This document shows, in pieces, positions 62,444 through 64,000 of a stretch of 64,000 nucleotides of DNA. Both the position numbers and the translations under genes were made by a program. The first letter of the stretch is position 1. Each line of letters begins with the position of its first letter. The DNA comes from Glycine soja (Eukaryota; Streptophyta; Magnoliopsida; Fabales; Fabaceae): positions 45,515,167-45,579,166 of the forward strand of contig NC_041011.1 of assembly GCF_004193775.1 (NCBI RefSeq). Reading direction: 5' to 3'. The notes below the pieces were generated by a model. The model made no database searches. It was not told the DNA's origin and saw nothing but the letters and a program-made list of their open reading frames with translations.

Positions 62444-63668
62444 ATACAAGATTATTTTTAACTAATGATGTTTTCTTTAAAAAAAATTAATTTAAGTATA
62501 AAATTGAAAAGGATAGATTAAAAGATATAAAATATTATTATTTTTTCTTTCTAAAAACACTTTTATTGAAGAATAGTTATTACACACATCCTCATTCAAA
62601 ATAACTATTTTACATAGAGAGAGGATTGTTTTATATATATATATATATATATATATTTGAAAAAAATATTTTTATCATAGTCGCAAGAAATTTTTATGAG
62701 ATTGAAAGAAATAAATCTAGCTAGTTTGTATAGTCATACAAAAATAATTAAAGTTAAAGTTATAAACTTATGTGTTTAAATCTTAATAATTTTTTCATAA
62801 GAATTAATAATGGTTAATATTTATTTTTCTCACTCTCATTTAAAAATAACTCTAACTTCATGAATTATAAATAATAAGTCCTCTTTTTATCTCCCTTTCA
62901 AAAAAAAGTCTCCTATTTATTCATGACTTTCATAAAAAATTTAAAAGGATTTTACGAATTTACAAGATTTTAAAACATCGGATAAATCAATTAGTTGTGT
63001 CTTTAGATTCAATCGCATGCTGAATGCTGTAGGTTTTTCTAAAATTCAACACAAATCAATAACCCGAGATGAGTTACGGGTTTTGCCGGTGGAGTTATTT
63101 TTTGGAAGCTAAAAGGCTCACATGACCCATATGCTTTGTTAATGCTTAATTTGTTATAGGAAACTATAAATAACATTTGAGTTTAATTGAAATATATGTA
63201 AATGATTTTATTCCATCTTTTGTGGTTGATTTTTATAATAATGATTTCCTTAAAAAAAAAGTAAAATCTTTTATATTAGTAGTATATCATTAGATATCTC
63301 ACAACATATAATTTTTTTTTCTTGTCTAGTTTTTTTTTACTGAATTTCTTGTCCAGTTCTTTTACTTTTTAAAAAAAAAAAATATTATTGATCAATGTTA
63401 TTAGTTTTGTTAAAATATTAATAAAAGAATTCAAACTCACAACTTTATTTCCTTCTTTCTTCAATTCTAATTAAACTTTATTTTTAACTACCGTGTCAAT
63501 TTTATAATTTTTATCTAACTAATTCCTTTATTGAATCTTAGTTAGATTTAGATATAATATACTTTTTCAGTTAGTTACTCAGAGAGAATCTGAGCACTCT
63601 CTTTTTTTCTTTTTGATAGATACCAAGAGACTAATCAACTTATTCATATCGAAAGACTCGTACAGATT

Positions 63669-63672
<4 letters not shown>

Positions 63673-63759
<87 letters not shown>
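63673..63759. repeat. long AT microsatellite
   Basis: About 43 uninterrupted AT units, the longest in the window. It produces artificial IYIYIY frames on both strands. Confidence 0.97.
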
Positions 63760-63761
<2 letters not shown>

Positions 63762-64000
63762 CTTTGGATGTTTGAGGATTAGACATAGAACATGACATGA
63801 CGGTGTGCCCATGCAAAGAAAGAACAAAGAGCATGAGATAGAGAAGGAGTTGGGCAAAGAATTAAGAAAGTGTTCATAACACATATTTCTTGATTTTCTT
63901 GTAGGCAGGTTACATTATACATATTTCACTCTCTTGAAATATATATCCTTAATTTGCATGTATATCTTATATAAGTATGCTTGACAATTTCACCAAGAGG

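Larger units (their letters stand above)
60639..64000. other. AT-rich intergenic DNA
   Basis: Upstream of the second DVL gene: no further gene or element recognised to the end of the window. It contains AT microsatellites at 62389-62440, about 62630-62656 and 63673-63759. Confidence 0.5.

Noticed and set aside
63613..63884. Open frames reading IYIYIY on both strands
   Set aside because: They are the AT microsatellite at 63673-63759 translated; no coding content.
1..64000. CRISPR arrays, operons or prokaryotic transfer
   Set aside because: Repeats present are microsatellites, fold-backs and transposons; all real genes are of plant type with plant introns or plant-specific families.

Overview
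The window is nuclear DNA of a higher plant, most likely soybean or another Glycine species. Its genes carry many short introns, the spacers are AT-rich, and it contains an Au-type tRNA-derived SINE, Tgm-like CACTA elements, a MULE with the terminal motif common in legumes, and repeats bearing the TAATCGATTA core common in soybean. The species call is inference; the plant call is not in doubt.

Layout. Five protein-coding genes can be supported, all on the minus strand. VPS33 (1484-11405, 22 exons, 596 aa) is the SM-family core subunit of the HOPS/CORVET tethering complexes. PUB14 (17298-21194, 4 exons, 632 aa) is a U-box/ARM-repeat ubiquitin ligase. RABF1/ARA6 (24866-31920, 8 exons, 200 aa) is the plant-specific N-myristoylated Rab5-type GTPase. 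Two very short single-exon genes of the DVL/RTFL (DEVIL/ROTUNDIFOLIA-like) peptide family lie at 46374-46526 (50 aa) and 60238-60414 (58 aa). The order RABF1-PUB14-VPS33 is the same as I recall for neighbouring Arabidopsis loci At3g54840-At3g54850-At3g54860. VPS33 and RABF1 both serve endosome-to-vacuole traffic; PUB14 and the DVL peptides have no evident link to that pathway.

The rest is accessory DNA. 12.6-13.8 kb holds a broken MULE transposase. 15.1-15.5 kb is a Tourist-like MITE. The first intron of PUB14 holds a copia relic and a SINE-like piece. The 4.1-kb second intron of RABF1 holds an Au SINE, a second tRNA-like SINE and a 2.4-kb Pack-MULE. That Pack-MULE has a perfect 9-bp target duplication and carries fragments of a GID2/SLY1-type F-box gene and of a tryptophan synthase beta gene. 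Its right terminal inverted repeat was itself split by a 1.0-kb insertion. From 32 kb to the end the window is mostly gene-poor: copia gag and RT remnants, two CACTA elements (one with a Ulp1-protease remnant), an orphan RNase H-like remnant, several fold-back elements and long AT microsatellites.

Most notable: the gene-capturing Pack-MULE; the two DVL genes, which fall below usual ORF cut-offs; three GC-AG introns in VPS33; and a 250-300-bp segment present in opposite orientation at 0.9 kb and 16.7 kb. I saw no convincing tRNA or rRNA gene, CRISPR array or prokaryotic feature.
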